From positions 1 through 64,000 of the forward strand of contig CAZIZO010000016.1 of NCBI GenBank assembly GCA_964543905.1: 64,000 nt of DNA, in the 5' to 3' direction. The translations under genes and the position numbers were made by a program. Below the pieces are notes generated by a model, which was not told the origin of the DNA, did no database searches, and saw only the letters and a program-made list of their open reading frames with translations. Origin of the DNA: GCA-016699835 sp964543905. GTDB lineage: Bacteria > Planctomycetota > Phycisphaerae > Phycisphaerales > UBA1924. Of this stretch, positions 32,586-41,700 are shown one piece after another. Positions within the stretch are counted from its first letter, which is position 1, and every line of letters starts with the position of its first letter.

Positions 32586-33461
32586 TCAGCCCCCCACTTC
32601 CTTGATCTCCGTGCGGACATCCCAGAGTTCGGGGAAGAAGACGTCGTCCATCAGGTTGCGAAGGTACGGCACGCCGGCGGTGCCGCCGGTCCCGCGCTTC
32701 ATGCCGATGACTCGGCTGACGACCTTGAGGTGGCGATAGCGCCAGAGGGCGTATTGCTCGTCGATGTCCACGAGTTTCTCGCACATCTCGTAGGCGTCCC
32801 AATGCATGCTGGGATTCTCGTAGACGTGTTTGAACGCCGCGAGGACGCCCTCACTGGGTACATGGCGCTTCGTGACATCGCGCTCCACCACCTCGCGAGG
32901 AATCGGGTGCCCCTTGCGGGCCATCCAGCGCAGGAACTCGTCATAGAGGCTGGGCGCCTTGAGCGCCGCCTCGACCTGGGCGTGGACGCGAGGGTTGTGC
33001 TTGAAGACGGCGAGCATGCGCTCGTCCTTGTTGCCCATGATGAACTCGATGATGCGGTTCTGGAAACTCTGCACGCCGCTCGCCGGACCCAGGACGTGGC
33101 GGAACTGCACATACTCGCTCGGGGTCAGCGTCGCCAGCACGCTCCACTGGCTCATGAGTTGCGACTGGATGTGCTTGACGCGCGCGAGGATCTTGAACGT
33201 GGCTTCGAGATGGTCCGCCCGGATGAGCCGCAGCGCCTCACCCAACTCATGGATCACGAGTTTGAACCACAGTTCGCTCGTCTGATGCTGGATGATGAAG
33301 AGCAACTCGTCGTGGTGCTGGGGGTGCGAGAGCGGGTGCTGGGCGCTGAGCACACGATCGAGGTCGAGGTAGGTGCCGTAGTCCAGTTTGCCATGCAGGT
33401 CGGTCTTCAGCCCGGGGTCCATGGCGTGTCGATTGGCGGGATCGTGGGGTTGGGTCGGCAT
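32586..33461 (-). CDS. kynA: Tryptophan 2,3-dioxygenase
   Basis: This heme enzyme opens the indole ring of L-tryptophan to N-formylkynurenine, the first step of the kynurenine pathway. The 291-residue product has the conserved LDYGTYLDLDRVLSAQHPLS and the substrate and heme region ELLFIIQHQTSELWFKLVIHE. It also has PSEYVQFRHVLGPASGVQS, CEKLVDIDEQYALWRYRHL and the C-terminal GTGGTAGVPYLR. The start is put at the ATG at 33461 (MPTQPHDPAN); an open frame continues upstream. No kynurenine formamidase or kynureninase gene lies beside it. It converges with smpB, 35 bp apart. Confidence 0.95.
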   Translation of the reverse strand: MPTQPHDPANRHAMDPGLKTDLHGKLDYGTYLDLDRVLSAQHPLSHPQHHDELLFIIQHQTSELWFKLVIHELGEALRLIRADHLEATFKILARVKHIQSQLMSQWSVLATLTPSEYVQFRHVLGPASGVQSFQNRIIEFIMGNKDERMLAVFKHNPRVHAQVEAALKAPSLYDEFLRWMARKGHPIPREVVERDVTKRHVPSEGVLAAFKHVYENPSMHWDAYEMCEKLVDIDEQYALWRYRHLKVVSRVIGMKRGTGGTAGVPYLRNLMDDVFFPELWDVRTEIKEVGG

Positions 33462-33560
33462 GGCGTGTCCTCGATCGCGGAGCGCGAAGGGACAGCCTAG
33501 GTTCAAGGAAATGACCACGCCGCGGCGAGGCGTGGCGGAGGTCTCTCGGAACTCCTCGTT

Positions 33561-33830
33561 CTACGGGCCCACATCCATCATCGAACCCGCCCGTGCCGTC
33601 GCGGCGGGCGGGGATGTCTGTCCATACGGCCAGGCGGCGAGCGTGGTGCTCCCGTCGCCCGCCCGTGCGGGGATGACCACCGACCGCGACGAGTAGTACC
33701 GATCACGCTCGCTGGACGAACAGCCGAGGAGCGAGCACAACGAACCGCCCAACGCGGCGAGTCCCAACAGACCCGCGACCGCACGACGAACGGACATCCT
33801 TCGAAGGTCAGATTCGACATCCTGGCTCAT
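33561..33830 (-). CDS. Small putative lipoprotein
   Basis: An 89-residue product from the ATG at 33830, or 78 residues from the ATG at 33797, which would start nearer the signal region (MSVRRAVAGLLGLAAL). A lipobox SLLGC follows the hydrophobic stretch, so Cys37 would be lipidated after cleavage. The mature part is short and Ser/Tyr-rich (SSSERDRYYSSRSVVIPARAG), ending in an Ala/Pro-rich tail. No domain is recognisable. It is followed 100 bp on by the tryptophan dioxygenase gene on the same strand, whose transcript could extend from here. Confidence 0.55.
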   Translation of the reverse strand: MSQDVESDLRRMSVRRAVAGLLGLAALGGSLCSLLGCSSSERDRYYSSRSVVIPARAGDGSTTLAAWPYGQTSPPAATARAGSMMDVGP

Positions 33831-34146
33831 GGCAGAGGCTTCTCCCGCTCCCACACATTCCGGCGTACTTCTATCGACCGAGTTGGGGTGTGTCGTGGCT
33901 CCCGATCGCCCCACCCCCCCACAACGGGGATGGCTTGATCGGCGTGTCCCACCTGTGCGGCGCCTGTTCTCGGACTTTGGGTGCGTGGACCCGAGGTGCA
34001 CGGGCTCTCGGCCCATGCACCGGGACTTGTCCATCGTGTGGCCCTTCTGAGATCGATCCGCATCGGAATCCCCTTGGTTGCAGGGAGTTGGACGCGGACT
34101 TCACCCCTTTGATCCATGGGGTGTTTTATGGATTGCACGGGCGTGT
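33831..34146. other. Intergenic region between divergent lipoprotein and isomerase genes
   Basis: About 316 bases before the isomerase promoter. No gene, tRNA or repeat was recognised. Several short frames run through it, but none has a ribosome site or coding character. It should carry the promoter of the lipoprotein gene on the minus strand; I could not place it. Confidence 0.4.
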
Positions 34147-34197
34147 TTGACGGCAAATGTTCAGGTTGTACGATGCAGACTCGGGGCGGGAGCCCCG
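34147..34197 (+). promoter_or_regulatory. Sigma70-like promoter and 5' hairpin upstream of the isomerase gene
   Basis: A -35 TTGACG (34147-34152) and a -10 TACGAT (34169-34174) are spaced by 16 bases. The predicted transcript starts near 34181, where the sequence forms a hairpin CGGGGC-GGGA-GCCCCG (34182-34197) at the 5' end. The coding start is at 34231. Confidence 0.6.
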
Positions 34198-34230
34198 CGT
34201 CGAGGCCACATACCGACAGGAATCCGAACC

Positions 34231-35109
34231 ATGAAGTTTGCCCTGAGCACGATCGCTTGCCCGGATTGGACCCTCGATGAGATCGCCTCGAAGGCGGGCG
34301 AGTGGGGTTATCAGGGCGTCGAGTTGCGCACGTTTGGCAACGGGACGACGCAGTTCGCGTGTGATCCGGCGCTCACATCGTTCGCGAAAGCGCGAGCGAT
34401 GTTTGACCGCGCGGGGCTCTCGATCGCATGCCTCGCGACCGGCGTGCGGTATGACGATCCGGTCACGCCGCCCGTGATCGGATACGTCATCGGCGACCAT
34501 GAGGCGAGCGTGCGGGAAACCAAGAGCGCGGTGGAGATGGCGCAGCGTCTGGGGTGTCCGTTCGTGCGCGTGTTCGCCTTCGAGGTGATGGGCAGCGAAA
34601 CACGATCCCGCGCGCTCGCGCGGATCTGCGAACGCCTGCGCAAGGGGCTGGACACGGCCCGCAACACGGGCGTGCGGCTGCTCATCGAGAATGGCGGGTC
34701 GTTCGGCACGGCCGCGGACCTGGCGGAGATCGTCGATCGGTGCGCGAGCCCGCTCCTGGCAACGGCGTACCACGTGGGCGTGGGCGCCCGCGCGGGGGAC
34801 ACCCCGGGCAACGCGTTCAACGTGCTGGGCGAATCGCTCGCGAGCGTGAAACTCAGCGACTACCACGACGGAAAGCCGTGCATGCTGGGCTCGGGCGAAA
34901 CGCCCAATCAGATCGCGGTCGAGGCGCTCGCCCAACTGAACTACGACGGCTGGGTCGTGTACGAGTATCCGCGGGCATGGTTGAATGGCGAGGAGGCGCC
35001 GCTCGCGGACCCGAGCGAAGTCTTGGCGGCGGCGGCGCGGACGATGTTCTCGTGGATGGGCGCCACATCGAACGCGCGACGGCACGCGCGGGCACGCGCG
35101 GGGGTCTGA
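34231..35109 (+). CDS. Sugar phosphate isomerase/epimerase (xylose-isomerase-like TIM barrel)
   Basis: A 292-residue AP endonuclease 2/xylose-isomerase-like TIM-barrel protein with no signal peptide. It starts MKFALSTIACPDWTLDEIA and keeps the typical segments WGYQGVELRTFG, FVRVFAFEVMG, VRLLIENGGSFG (metal-binding Glu) and YDGWVVYEYPRAWLNG (last metal ligand). This family is large in Planctomycetes, and members include 3-keto-glycoside-lyase partners and IolE/IolI-type epimerases. The substrate cannot be told. Its own promoter lies upstream. It converges with the MBL hydrolase gene, 13 bp apart. Confidence 0.88.
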   Translation: MKFALSTIACPDWTLDEIASKAGEWGYQGVELRTFGNGTTQFACDPALTSFAKARAMFDRAGLSIACLATGVRYDDPVTPPVIGYVIGDHEASVRETKSAVEMAQRLGCPFVRVFAFEVMGSETRSRALARICERLRKGLDTARNTGVRLLIENGGSFGTAADLAEIVDRCASPLLATAYHVGVGARAGDTPGNAFNVLGESLASVKLSDYHDGKPCMLGSGETPNQIAVEALAQLNYDGWVVYEYPRAWLNGEEAPLADPSEVLAAAARTMFSWMGATSNARRHARARAGV

Positions 35110-35122
35110 TCGCGGCGGGCTG

Positions 35123-36061
35123 TCACGTGGCGTCGATCAACTCGAACCATTCTCCCTTGCGCCGGACCTTGCGAATCGGGTTGCCCGGCTCGTGGTCGAG
35201 GACGAGCGTCCAGTCGCGGTCCGCCGCTTCGCTCAAGAACCAGGTGCGGGAGATCATGCTCGTGTAGGGCTCGACGTCGTAGCCGAGGCTGTAGGCGGCC
35301 CCCACATGGGCGGCGGTGGGCATCACGTCCGGGGTGAAGACGATGGTGTCGCCCTTGGAATCGGTGAACATCATCGCCTGCTGGCCCCAGGTGTGCCCGG
35401 GAACGAGGAAGACGAAGAGCCCGGGCGCGATCTCGGTCGAGCGCTGCTCGATCGTGAGGCGGGGGAGTTCGCCGCGATCGGGGATGTGCCCGGTGATGTA
35501 GGGACGGGGCGAATCGATGAGTGTGAGTTGGGGGCGGATGGGCTCCAGGTGATCGCGGAAGTAGGTGCGTGTCATGACGCTGCGATTGGCGAGGGCGTCG
35601 TTCCATTCGCGCTGCTGGGCGAAGATGACGGCATTGGGGAACGCGAGTTTCACTCCGTGCTCGCCCGCCGTGCCCGGGCCGACCCAATCGGGCGATTCGC
35701 CCTGGCGGCAGAGGCGGGTGAGCCCGCCGGCGTGGTCGAAGTGGAGGTGGGTGGTCGTGATGAGGTTGATGTCGTCGGGACGGCAATCCACCTCGTGCAG
35801 GGCGTCGAGGATGGAACGATCTTCGAGGGCGAAGATCTCTCGACTTTTGGGGTCCATCTTGTTGCCCGTCCCGACTTCGAGGAGGATGCGCTTCCCGCCA
35901 CCTTCGAGGAGGAGGCAGTTGTGCTGGACGGTGATTCGGCCTTTGTCGTCGATCGGGACGGACTTGGACCAGACGACGCGAGGGACCAGGCCGAACATGG
36001 AGCCGCCGTCGAGGCGGAACTGGGCGGCGCGGAGGAGGCGCCATGAATAGCGGACGCACAT
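35123..36061 (-). CDS. MBL-fold metallo-hydrolase
   Basis: A 312-residue metallo-beta-lactamase-fold protein. The ATG at 36061 (MCVRYSWRLLRAAQF) is used; a longer frame continues to 36418 without family likeness. The metal site HxHxDH is seen as TTTHLHFDHAGGL, a third His in FVFLVPGHTWGQQ, the bridging Asp in VFTPDVMPTAAHV, and a final His in LVLDHEPGNP. The pattern agrees with N-acyl homoserine lactonase-like or quorum-quenching-type MBL hydrolases, but many other substrates are possible. It is divergent from the globin gene by 162 bp. Confidence 0.87.
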   Translation of the reverse strand: MCVRYSWRLLRAAQFRLDGGSMFGLVPRVVWSKSVPIDDKGRITVQHNCLLLEGGGKRILLEVGTGNKMDPKSREIFALEDRSILDALHEVDCRPDDINLITTTHLHFDHAGGLTRLCRQGESPDWVGPGTAGEHGVKLAFPNAVIFAQQREWNDALANRSVMTRTYFRDHLEPIRPQLTLIDSPRPYITGHIPDRGELPRLTIEQRSTEIAPGLFVFLVPGHTWGQQAMMFTDSKGDTIVFTPDVMPTAAHVGAAYSLGYDVEPYTSMISRTWFLSEAADRDWTLVLDHEPGNPIRKVRRKGEWFELIDAT

Positions 36062-36223
36062 GGTCGAGGATAGCGAGGCCGGTGAAGTCCGAGTTGGGGC
36101 CCGAACAGGCGGCAGGATCGGTATGGCAGGCGTGGTCGGCGCGAAAACGAGTGGCCGGGCGTGCGGACTCAACAGTCCGCGGATGACGGTCGATGAATCG
36201 CGACCTGCTGCAACGGAGAGAGA

Positions 36224-36646
36224 ATGGACCGAATTCAAGCCCATCGGATAGTCGCGGTGTTCCGGTTGTTTGAGCCGTGCGGGGAGGCGTTCCTGGCGCG
36301 GGTGATGCTCCGCCTGGCGGATCGATCCCCGGGGGTACGGGCGCTGTTTCCGGCGGACCTGTCGGCCCACTCTCCGGCGCTCTTCCAGACCCTGCGGCAG
36401 ATCGTGGGGAATCTGCACACGTTCTCGAAGTTGGAGCCGGGGCTTGCGCGCTTGGGTGGCGAGTTGGCGCGGCGCGGAGTCTCAGCGTCGCACATGGCGG
36501 CGGTGCGTGTCGAGTTCATCGCGACGATGCGCGAGTTGGCGGGGTTGGATTGGAGCGAGCAGATCGAGCGGGACTGGGACTTCGCGCTCAAGGCCGTCGC
36601 GGGCGCGCTGCTGCGGGGGGCGGCGGAGCACCGGAGGGCGGCGTAG
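36224..36646 (+). CDS. Single-domain bacterial globin
   Basis: A 140-residue globin of the flavohemoglobin/bacterial hemoglobin type without a reductase domain. The N-terminal helix A is RIVAVFRLFEPCGEAFLARV, then SPGVRALFPADLSAHSPAL. The F-helix His is His90 in GVSASHMAAVRVEFI, matching the proximal heme ligand, and DWSEQIERDWDFALKAVAG matches helices G-H. At the usual distal region (E helix, around QIVGNLHTFSKL) the Tyr/Gln pair typical of flavohemoglobin is not obvious. Probable roles are oxygen or nitric oxide binding. A GGAGAG site precedes the ATG. Confidence 0.83.
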   Translation: MDRIQAHRIVAVFRLFEPCGEAFLARVMLRLADRSPGVRALFPADLSAHSPALFQTLRQIVGNLHTFSKLEPGLARLGGELARRGVSASHMAAVRVEFIATMRELAGLDWSEQIERDWDFALKAVAGALLRGAAEHRRAA

Positions 36647-36700
36647 GTCCCGAGGCATTGGCCCGGCTCCTATACTCGCCCTTTTCGGGAACCACGCACC

Positions 36701-38548
36701 ATGCTCATCCGCACGCACAACTGCGGCGAACTCCGCGACTCGCACGTCGGCCAGACCGTCCGCCTCAACGGTTGGGTCAATGCATATCGAGGACACGGCA
36801 CGGGGCTGGTGTTCCTCGATCTGCGTGACCGCTACGGCTTGACCCAGGTCGTCTTTGACGGCGAAGACCTGCCCAAGGACGTGCTGGACAAGGCCGACCA
36901 TCTCCGCAACGAAGACGTCGTTGCCATCGAGGGCAAGGTGCGCATCCGCGTTGGCGGCGAGAACCCCAAACTGAAGACGGGGAAGATCGAGGTCGTGGTC
37001 TCGAAACTGGAAGTTTTGAACAAGACCGATCCGCTGCCGTTCCTTCCCGACGACAATCCGAGCGGGGGGAAACTGCCCAACGAAGAGTTGCGGTTGACGC
37101 ATCGCTACATCGACCTGCGCCGCCCGAGCATGCAGGCGATCCTCGCGGCGCGGCACAAACTCTACCAGATCACGCGGCGCTACTTCGACGAGAACGGCTT
37201 CCTGGAAGTCGAGACGCCCATCCTGTACAAGAGCACGCCCGAGGGGGCGCGCGAGTTCGTCGTGCCGAGCCGGAACATCCCCGGAAACTGGTATGCCCTG
37301 CCGCAGAGCCCGCAACTCTTCAAGCAGATCCTGATGGTGGCGGGCGCGGATCGCTACATGCAGATCTGCCGATGCTTCCGGGATGAGGACCCGCGCGCCG
37401 ATCGGCAGGCGGAGTTCACGCAGATCGACTTGGAGATGGCCTTCGTGCGTCGCGAGCAGGTGATGAGCATGATGGAGGGGTTCGTTCGCCGCCTGTGGAA
37501 GGAGATGGTGGGCTACGACGTCCCTCCGATGCCGCGCATGACCTATCGCGAGGCGATGGAGCGATTCGGGATCGATCGCCCGGACACGCGCTATGGCCTG
37601 GAGATCAAGGACATCTCGGAGATCGCCGCCAAGACGGAGGTGGCGTTCTTCAAGGAGGCGCTCGCGAAGGGCGCGGACCGGCCGAAGTTCAACAGCAAGC
37701 GGGGGGTGGTGAAGGCCCTCGCCGTCCCGGGCGGGGCGGAGAAGATCACGCGCAAGATGAGCGACGGGTACACCCCCTTTGTCAAGGCGTTCGGGGCCGG
37801 GGGGGTGGCGGTCGTGAAATACACGGCGAACGGGCTGGAGACGGGGATCGCGAAGTTCCTGGAGCCGGTGAAGGGGGAACTGGTCGCGGCGCTGAACCTC
37901 AAGCCCGGGGACAGCGTGCTGTTCATCGCCGACGCCTACGCGATATGCACCAAGGCGTTCGGCGAACTTCGCCAGCAGGTGGCCCGCGACATCGGGATCG
38001 TGCCCAAGCCGGGGGCCGAGGGCGGTCCATGGAACTTTTTGTGGGTCGTTGACTTCCCGATGTTTGAGAAGAACAAGGAGACGGGCAAGTGGGTCGCGAT
38101 GCACCACCCCTTCACCAGCCCCAACGACGATCAGATGCAGGCGTTCCTCGACGCCGACCCTGAGAACGACGACGTGATCGAGAGCATCGTGTCCGCCGGG
38201 TACGACGTGGTGCTCAACGGGCAGGAGATCGCGGGAGGTTCCATCCGCATCCACGATCGCGCGGTGCAAAGCAAGGTCTTCAAGTTGCTGGGGATGACGC
38301 CCGAGTCCGCGAAGGAAAAGTTCAGTTTCCTCCTAGAAGCGCTTTCGTATGGCGCCCCGCCCCACGGCGGGATTGCGTTCGGGCTTGATCGCCTGGTCAT
38401 GAACTTTGTCGGCACGAGCAACATCCGCGACGTGATCGCCTTCCCCAAGACCCAGATCGGGCAGGACCTGATGACCGGCGCGCCCGGGCCGGTCACCGAT
38501 GCCCAGTTGCGGGATGTGCACGCGGCGAAGATCGTGCCGGGACGGTGA
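36701..38548 (+). CDS. aspS: Aspartyl-tRNA synthetase, bacterial type
   Basis: A class II synthetase of 615 residues that charges tRNA-Asp. The N-terminal anticodon-binding OB fold starts RTHNCGELRDSHVGQTVRLN. Class II motif 2 is RYMQICRCFRDEDPRADRQ, the GAD insertion follows, and motif 3 is GIAFGLDRLVMNF near the C-terminus. The length and the GAD domain are those of bacterial AspRS. Whether it also charges tRNA-Asn (nondiscriminating) cannot be judged here. A -10-like TATACT lies at 36671-36676, without a clear -35. The likely substrate tRNA-Asp is encoded at 54067. A bidirectional terminator follows. Confidence 0.98.
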   Translation: MLIRTHNCGELRDSHVGQTVRLNGWVNAYRGHGTGLVFLDLRDRYGLTQVVFDGEDLPKDVLDKADHLRNEDVVAIEGKVRIRVGGENPKLKTGKIEVVVSKLEVLNKTDPLPFLPDDNPSGGKLPNEELRLTHRYIDLRRPSMQAILAARHKLYQITRRYFDENGFLEVETPILYKSTPEGAREFVVPSRNIPGNWYALPQSPQLFKQILMVAGADRYMQICRCFRDEDPRADRQAEFTQIDLEMAFVRREQVMSMMEGFVRRLWKEMVGYDVPPMPRMTYREAMERFGIDRPDTRYGLEIKDISEIAAKTEVAFFKEALAKGADRPKFNSKRGVVKALAVPGGAEKITRKMSDGYTPFVKAFGAGGVAVVKYTANGLETGIAKFLEPVKGELVAALNLKPGDSVLFIADAYAICTKAFGELRQQVARDIGIVPKPGAEGGPWNFLWVVDFPMFEKNKETGKWVAMHHPFTSPNDDQMQAFLDADPENDDVIESIVSAGYDVVLNGQEIAGGSIRIHDRAVQSKVFKLLGMTPESAKEKFSFLLEALSYGAPPHGGIAFGLDRLVMNFVGTSNIRDVIAFPKTQIGQDLMTGAPGPVTDAQLRDVHAAKIVPGR

Positions 38549-38585
38549 GCGTCGTCCTCCGGGACGATCGGGCAGACGATCGCAC

Positions 38586-38617
38586 AAGAAAGCGGCCCGG
38601 TCTTTCGACCGGGCCGC
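38586..38617 (-). terminator. Intrinsic terminator for the Gly-rich repeat-protein operon
   Basis: A 11-bp perfect stem, GCGGCCCGGTC (38592-38602) with GACCGGGCCGC (38607-38617), has a TTTC/GAAA loop. On the minus strand it is followed by TTTCTT. It ends the minus-strand transcript; on the plus strand it may also help stop the aspS transcript. Confidence 0.75.
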
Positions 38618-38672
38618 GTGTCCTCGCACTTGACACCACCGATGTCACCCGAACTCTGCGGCGTCCGCGCGA

Positions 38673-41615
38673 CTAGCAGCCGGCGTAGAGGTGTTGCAAG
38701 AAGAAGAGGAGGTCGTCGATGGTGATCCCGCCGTCCGGATCGCCGCTGTCCAAGCCATCGTCCATGTCCGCCTGGGGATCGCCCTGGAGATAGAGTGGCA
38801 AGTAGTACAACAAATCGTCGATCGTGACGGCCCCGTCGGGCGTCCCGGTGCCGCTCCCGTCGTCCACGTCGGCGGGTGAACGGAACTGGACGAGGATCGT
38901 CGGGGCGGGCATGGCGCCACAGGTATCCGTGAGGATGCACTTGAACTGTTCGTCCCCACATGGAGAGAGGCGGCCGTTGACCCGGAGAGTGCGGGTCGCG
39001 ACGCCGAAGAATCGACCGTCCTGACCTTCCGCAAGATTCTCGAAGAGACCCGAGTTGACGTTGAATCGCTGCCACGTATGGCTGACGGAGAATGGTGGAC
39101 GAGTCGAACTCGCCAGAACGTCCAGGATCGCGTCGTGGGGCACTTTGACGGTCAGGACTTCGCGGACGGGCTGATCGAGGCGGATGTTCGCGCCTCGCAC
39201 GATCGTGCCCGGCAGGCCGGCTTCAAAGCCCGTCCCACCATTGACGGTCACCCGGCCCACGGGGAGTTGGGTACAGGAGTAGAGCGCGATGCGCCCGCTC
39301 CCGCCCCCTCCGGCGTTGCCGTTCCCGCCGTTCCCGCCGTTGGCGTGGATCGTGCCGGTGCCGAGGATCTGGTTGGCCCAGATCCAGAGGCTGCCACCGG
39401 CCCCGCCGCCGTCGGCGTAGTTCGGCACGGTGCCGTTCTGTCCGTCGGCGGAGATTTCGCCGTTGACGGTGAGACTTCCAAGGACCGTGAAGCGAAGAGA
39501 CCCACCACCCGCACTGCCCGCGCTATTCGACCTCGTCGCGCCGCCGCCGGAACCCATCGTGATGGGTTCGGCCGCCCCGCCGTAGGCCGCGCCACCAACC
39601 CGGTTGCTGGAACTGCGCCCGCCCGCACCGCCATGACCGCCCCCGCCACCGTGGGCATTGTCTCCCGAACCCGTGCCCGCGGCGAAACCCAAGCCTCGTG
39701 GATGGCCACGGAATGGCGCGCCGATCATCCCGGGAGGACCTGGGGGGATCGTGGGATCGCCCGCGCGGATCAACGCGTTCCGTGTGACGGTCAGGTGGAG
39801 CGTGTCGTCCTGGTGCTGCGGGGCAATGAGGCCGCCGCGGGAGACGTCGACGTTCATGTCCAGAATCGTGATCCCGGTGAACTCGGTGGCCTCGCCGACC
39901 TGGTTGCAGTTGTTGACGTACATGGTTCCCGGTGAGGTGCCCTGCTTGACGTAGACCGTGCCGGCGCCGCCGATGGTTCGGCCGTCGCCCCCACACGCCT
40001 GCCAGTTGGAGAAGGTCATGGGCGAGAGGGTGGAATAGAGAGCGATGCGTCCTGCACCACCTCCGCCGGCATTGGCGCTGCCGCCACTCCCGCCGTTAGC
40101 GCGGATTTGGCCGGAGCCTGTGATCTGGTTGGCGCTGATCCAGATGCTGCCTCCGGCGCCGCCGCCGTCGGCGTAGTTCGGGACGGTGCCGCTTTGACCA
40201 TCGGCGGTGATCTCACCAAGGACGGTGAGTGTTCCGGTGATGGTGGCGCGGAAGAGGCCTCCACCGGCGCTCCCGCCGCTGTTGCCGCGCGTCGCGCCGC
40301 CCCCGGACCCCATGGTGAGCGGTTCGCTGACGGAGCCGAAGCAGTTGCCCCCGAGACGATTGCTGGCGCTGTTCCCGCCGGCGCCGCCGTGGGCACCACC
40401 GGCGCCGTGGGCGTTGTCCGAGGAGCCTTCCCCCGCTCCGGGGCCGGACGATCTCGCGTATCCACGTTCGGGGGCGCCCGCCCTGCCGCTCTCTTGGATG
40501 GTGAGATCCCCGAGCACGGTCAAACGCAGGGAATCGTCGCCGTGGGCCGGGGCGAGGAGGCCCTGCTCGGAGACCACGACGTTCATGTCGAGCGTGGTGA
40601 GGCCGGTGAACTCGGTCGCTTCGCCGGCGTTGCCGCAGTTGGCGATGTAGAGCGTGCCGCGCGACGATCCCGACTGGACAAAGACGGTGCCCGCGCCACC
40701 ACGGACCAGCCCGCCCCCGCCACAGGCCTGCCAACTGGAAAGTTCGATCGCCGCATCGCGGGAGAAGAGCGCGATGCGTCCACCCCCACCGCCCCCGGCG
40801 TTGCCGCTTCCTCCGGCGCCTCCATTGGCGCGCACGGTGCCAGTGCCCAGGATGCGCGACGCGGAGATGAGCACGCTGCCGCCGGAGCCGCCGCCGTCGG
40901 CATAGTTGGGGACGGTGCCGTTCTGTCCATCGGACCAGACATCGCCATTGAGCATGGCCACGCCACCGACGGTAATCTGGGCCGCACCGCCTCCCGCGCT
41001 GCCCGCGCTGTTCCCCCGGGTGGAGCCGCCGCCGGACCCAAAGAACGTCGGGGACGTGACGGACCCGAAGCACGCCCCGCCCGATCGACCACTCGCGCTG
41101 TTTCCACCCGCACCGCCATACCCGGCGCCGGCGCCATGGGCGTTATCCGACGAGCCCTGTCCCGCGCCGGGGCCCGTGCTGCGTGCGCTCCCCTTCGCGC
41201 TCACGTCGATGCGACTCGCGACGAGGTTGGGCGGCGCGACACCTTGCACGCTGAGATCCCCCGTGATGGTCAGCAGCATCCCCTGTCGGGGCGCTCCGGC
41301 GCGATCGAGGAACGTCACGCCGGCGGAATGGGTGACGACGCCCGGCACATTGGTCGCGTTGCGCTGCACGGTGAGCGATCGGATCGTGTGCTCGCCGTCG
41401 ATCCGAAGTTCCGTGCCCGAGACCACGATCTCCGCGTTCACCAGCGGGACCACGCTCCCGGAGCACTGGTCCACGATGGTGGACTGATCCACCGTGATCG
41501 TGGTGGGCGAGTTGATGCAGACCACGTCCCCCACCGCCAACGACCCCAAGCCCAAGAGGCTTCCGAGCGCCGCCGAGGCGACGCGAACCGTTCTCCTTCG
41601 TATGCAACACGCCAT
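38673..41615 (-). CDS. Large secreted Gly-rich triple-repeat protein with C-terminal dockerin-like module
   Basis: A 980-residue exported protein; the ATG at 41615 is supported by AAAGGAG. A signal peptide ends near residue 30 (ALGSLLGLGSLAVGDVV). An N-terminal region of about 110 residues follows, then three repeats of 243-252 residues, each with GSSDNAHGAG-like, GTVPNYADGGG and NAGGGGxGRIAL segments and a WQACGG segment (the third repeat varies). After about 100 linker residues the C-terminus has two EF-hand-like segments, DVDDGSGTGTPDGAVTIDDL and DMDDGLDSGDPDGGITIDDL, and ends YAGC. This is the GC-type dockerin-like tail seen in Phycisphaerae. It may be a surface or exopolymer-associated protein. 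It is last in a likely operon with a sigma factor and kinase. Confidence 0.82.
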   Translation of the reverse strand: MACCIRRRTVRVASAALGSLLGLGSLAVGDVVCINSPTTITVDQSTIVDQCSGSVVPLVNAEIVVSGTELRIDGEHTIRSLTVQRNATNVPGVVTHSAGVTFLDRAGAPRQGMLLTITGDLSVQGVAPPNLVASRIDVSAKGSARSTGPGAGQGSSDNAHGAGAGYGGAGGNSASGRSGGACFGSVTSPTFFGSGGGSTRGNSAGSAGGGAAQITVGGVAMLNGDVWSDGQNGTVPNYADGGGSGGSVLISASRILGTGTVRANGGAGGSGNAGGGGGGRIALFSRDAAIELSSWQACGGGGLVRGGAGTVFVQSGSSRGTLYIANCGNAGEATEFTGLTTLDMNVVVSEQGLLAPAHGDDSLRLTVLGDLTIQESGRAGAPERGYARSSGPGAGEGSSDNAHGAGGAHGGAGGNSASNRLGGNCFGSVSEPLTMGSGGGATRGNSGGSAGGGLFRATITGTLTVLGEITADGQSGTVPNYADGGGAGGSIWISANQITGSGQIRANGGSGGSANAGGGGAGRIALYSTLSPMTFSNWQACGGDGRTIGGAGTVYVKQGTSPGTMYVNNCNQVGEATEFTGITILDMNVDVSRGGLIAPQHQDDTLHLTVTRNALIRAGDPTIPPGPPGMIGAPFRGHPRGLGFAAGTGSGDNAHGGGGGHGGAGGRSSSNRVGGAAYGGAAEPITMGSGGGATRSNSAGSAGGGSLRFTVLGSLTVNGEISADGQNGTVPNYADGGGAGGSLWIWANQILGTGTIHANGGNGGNGNAGGGGSGRIALYSCTQLPVGRVTVNGGTGFEAGLPGTIVRGANIRLDQPVREVLTVKVPHDAILDVLASSTRPPFSVSHTWQRFNVNSGLFENLAEGQDGRFFGVATRTLRVNGRLSPCGDEQFKCILTDTCGAMPAPTILVQFRSPADVDDGSGTGTPDGAVTIDDLLYYLPLYLQGDPQADMDDGLDSGDPDGGITIDDLLFFLQHLYAGC
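39265..41195 (-). repeat. Three tandem coding repeats of about 729-756 bp
   Basis: Comparable landmarks show the period. The GTVPNYADGGG codons recur with spacing of about 756 bases (39420 to 40176) and 729 bases (40176 to 40905). The repeats are not identical at DNA level, and the encoded GSSDNAHGAG and NAGGGGxGRIAL motifs are kept. The third copy (nearest the C-terminus) differs most. All lie within the Gly-rich repeat protein. Confidence 0.75.
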
Positions 41616-41700
41616 GAAAGACTCCTTTGTGCGAGTGTGCCAGACACAACCTTGATCCACGCTCGTTCTTCGCCGTGCGGCGCGAAGCCATCACGATCGA

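Noticed and set aside
36671..36676. TATACT before aspS as a full promoter
   Set aside because: A convincing -35 at normal spacing is not seen, so only the -10-like string is mentioned with aspS.
39265..41195. Gly-rich repeats as a CRISPR array or mobile repeat
   Set aside because: The repeats are in frame, about 729-756 bp long, and encode diverged protein repeats, so they are coding repeats.
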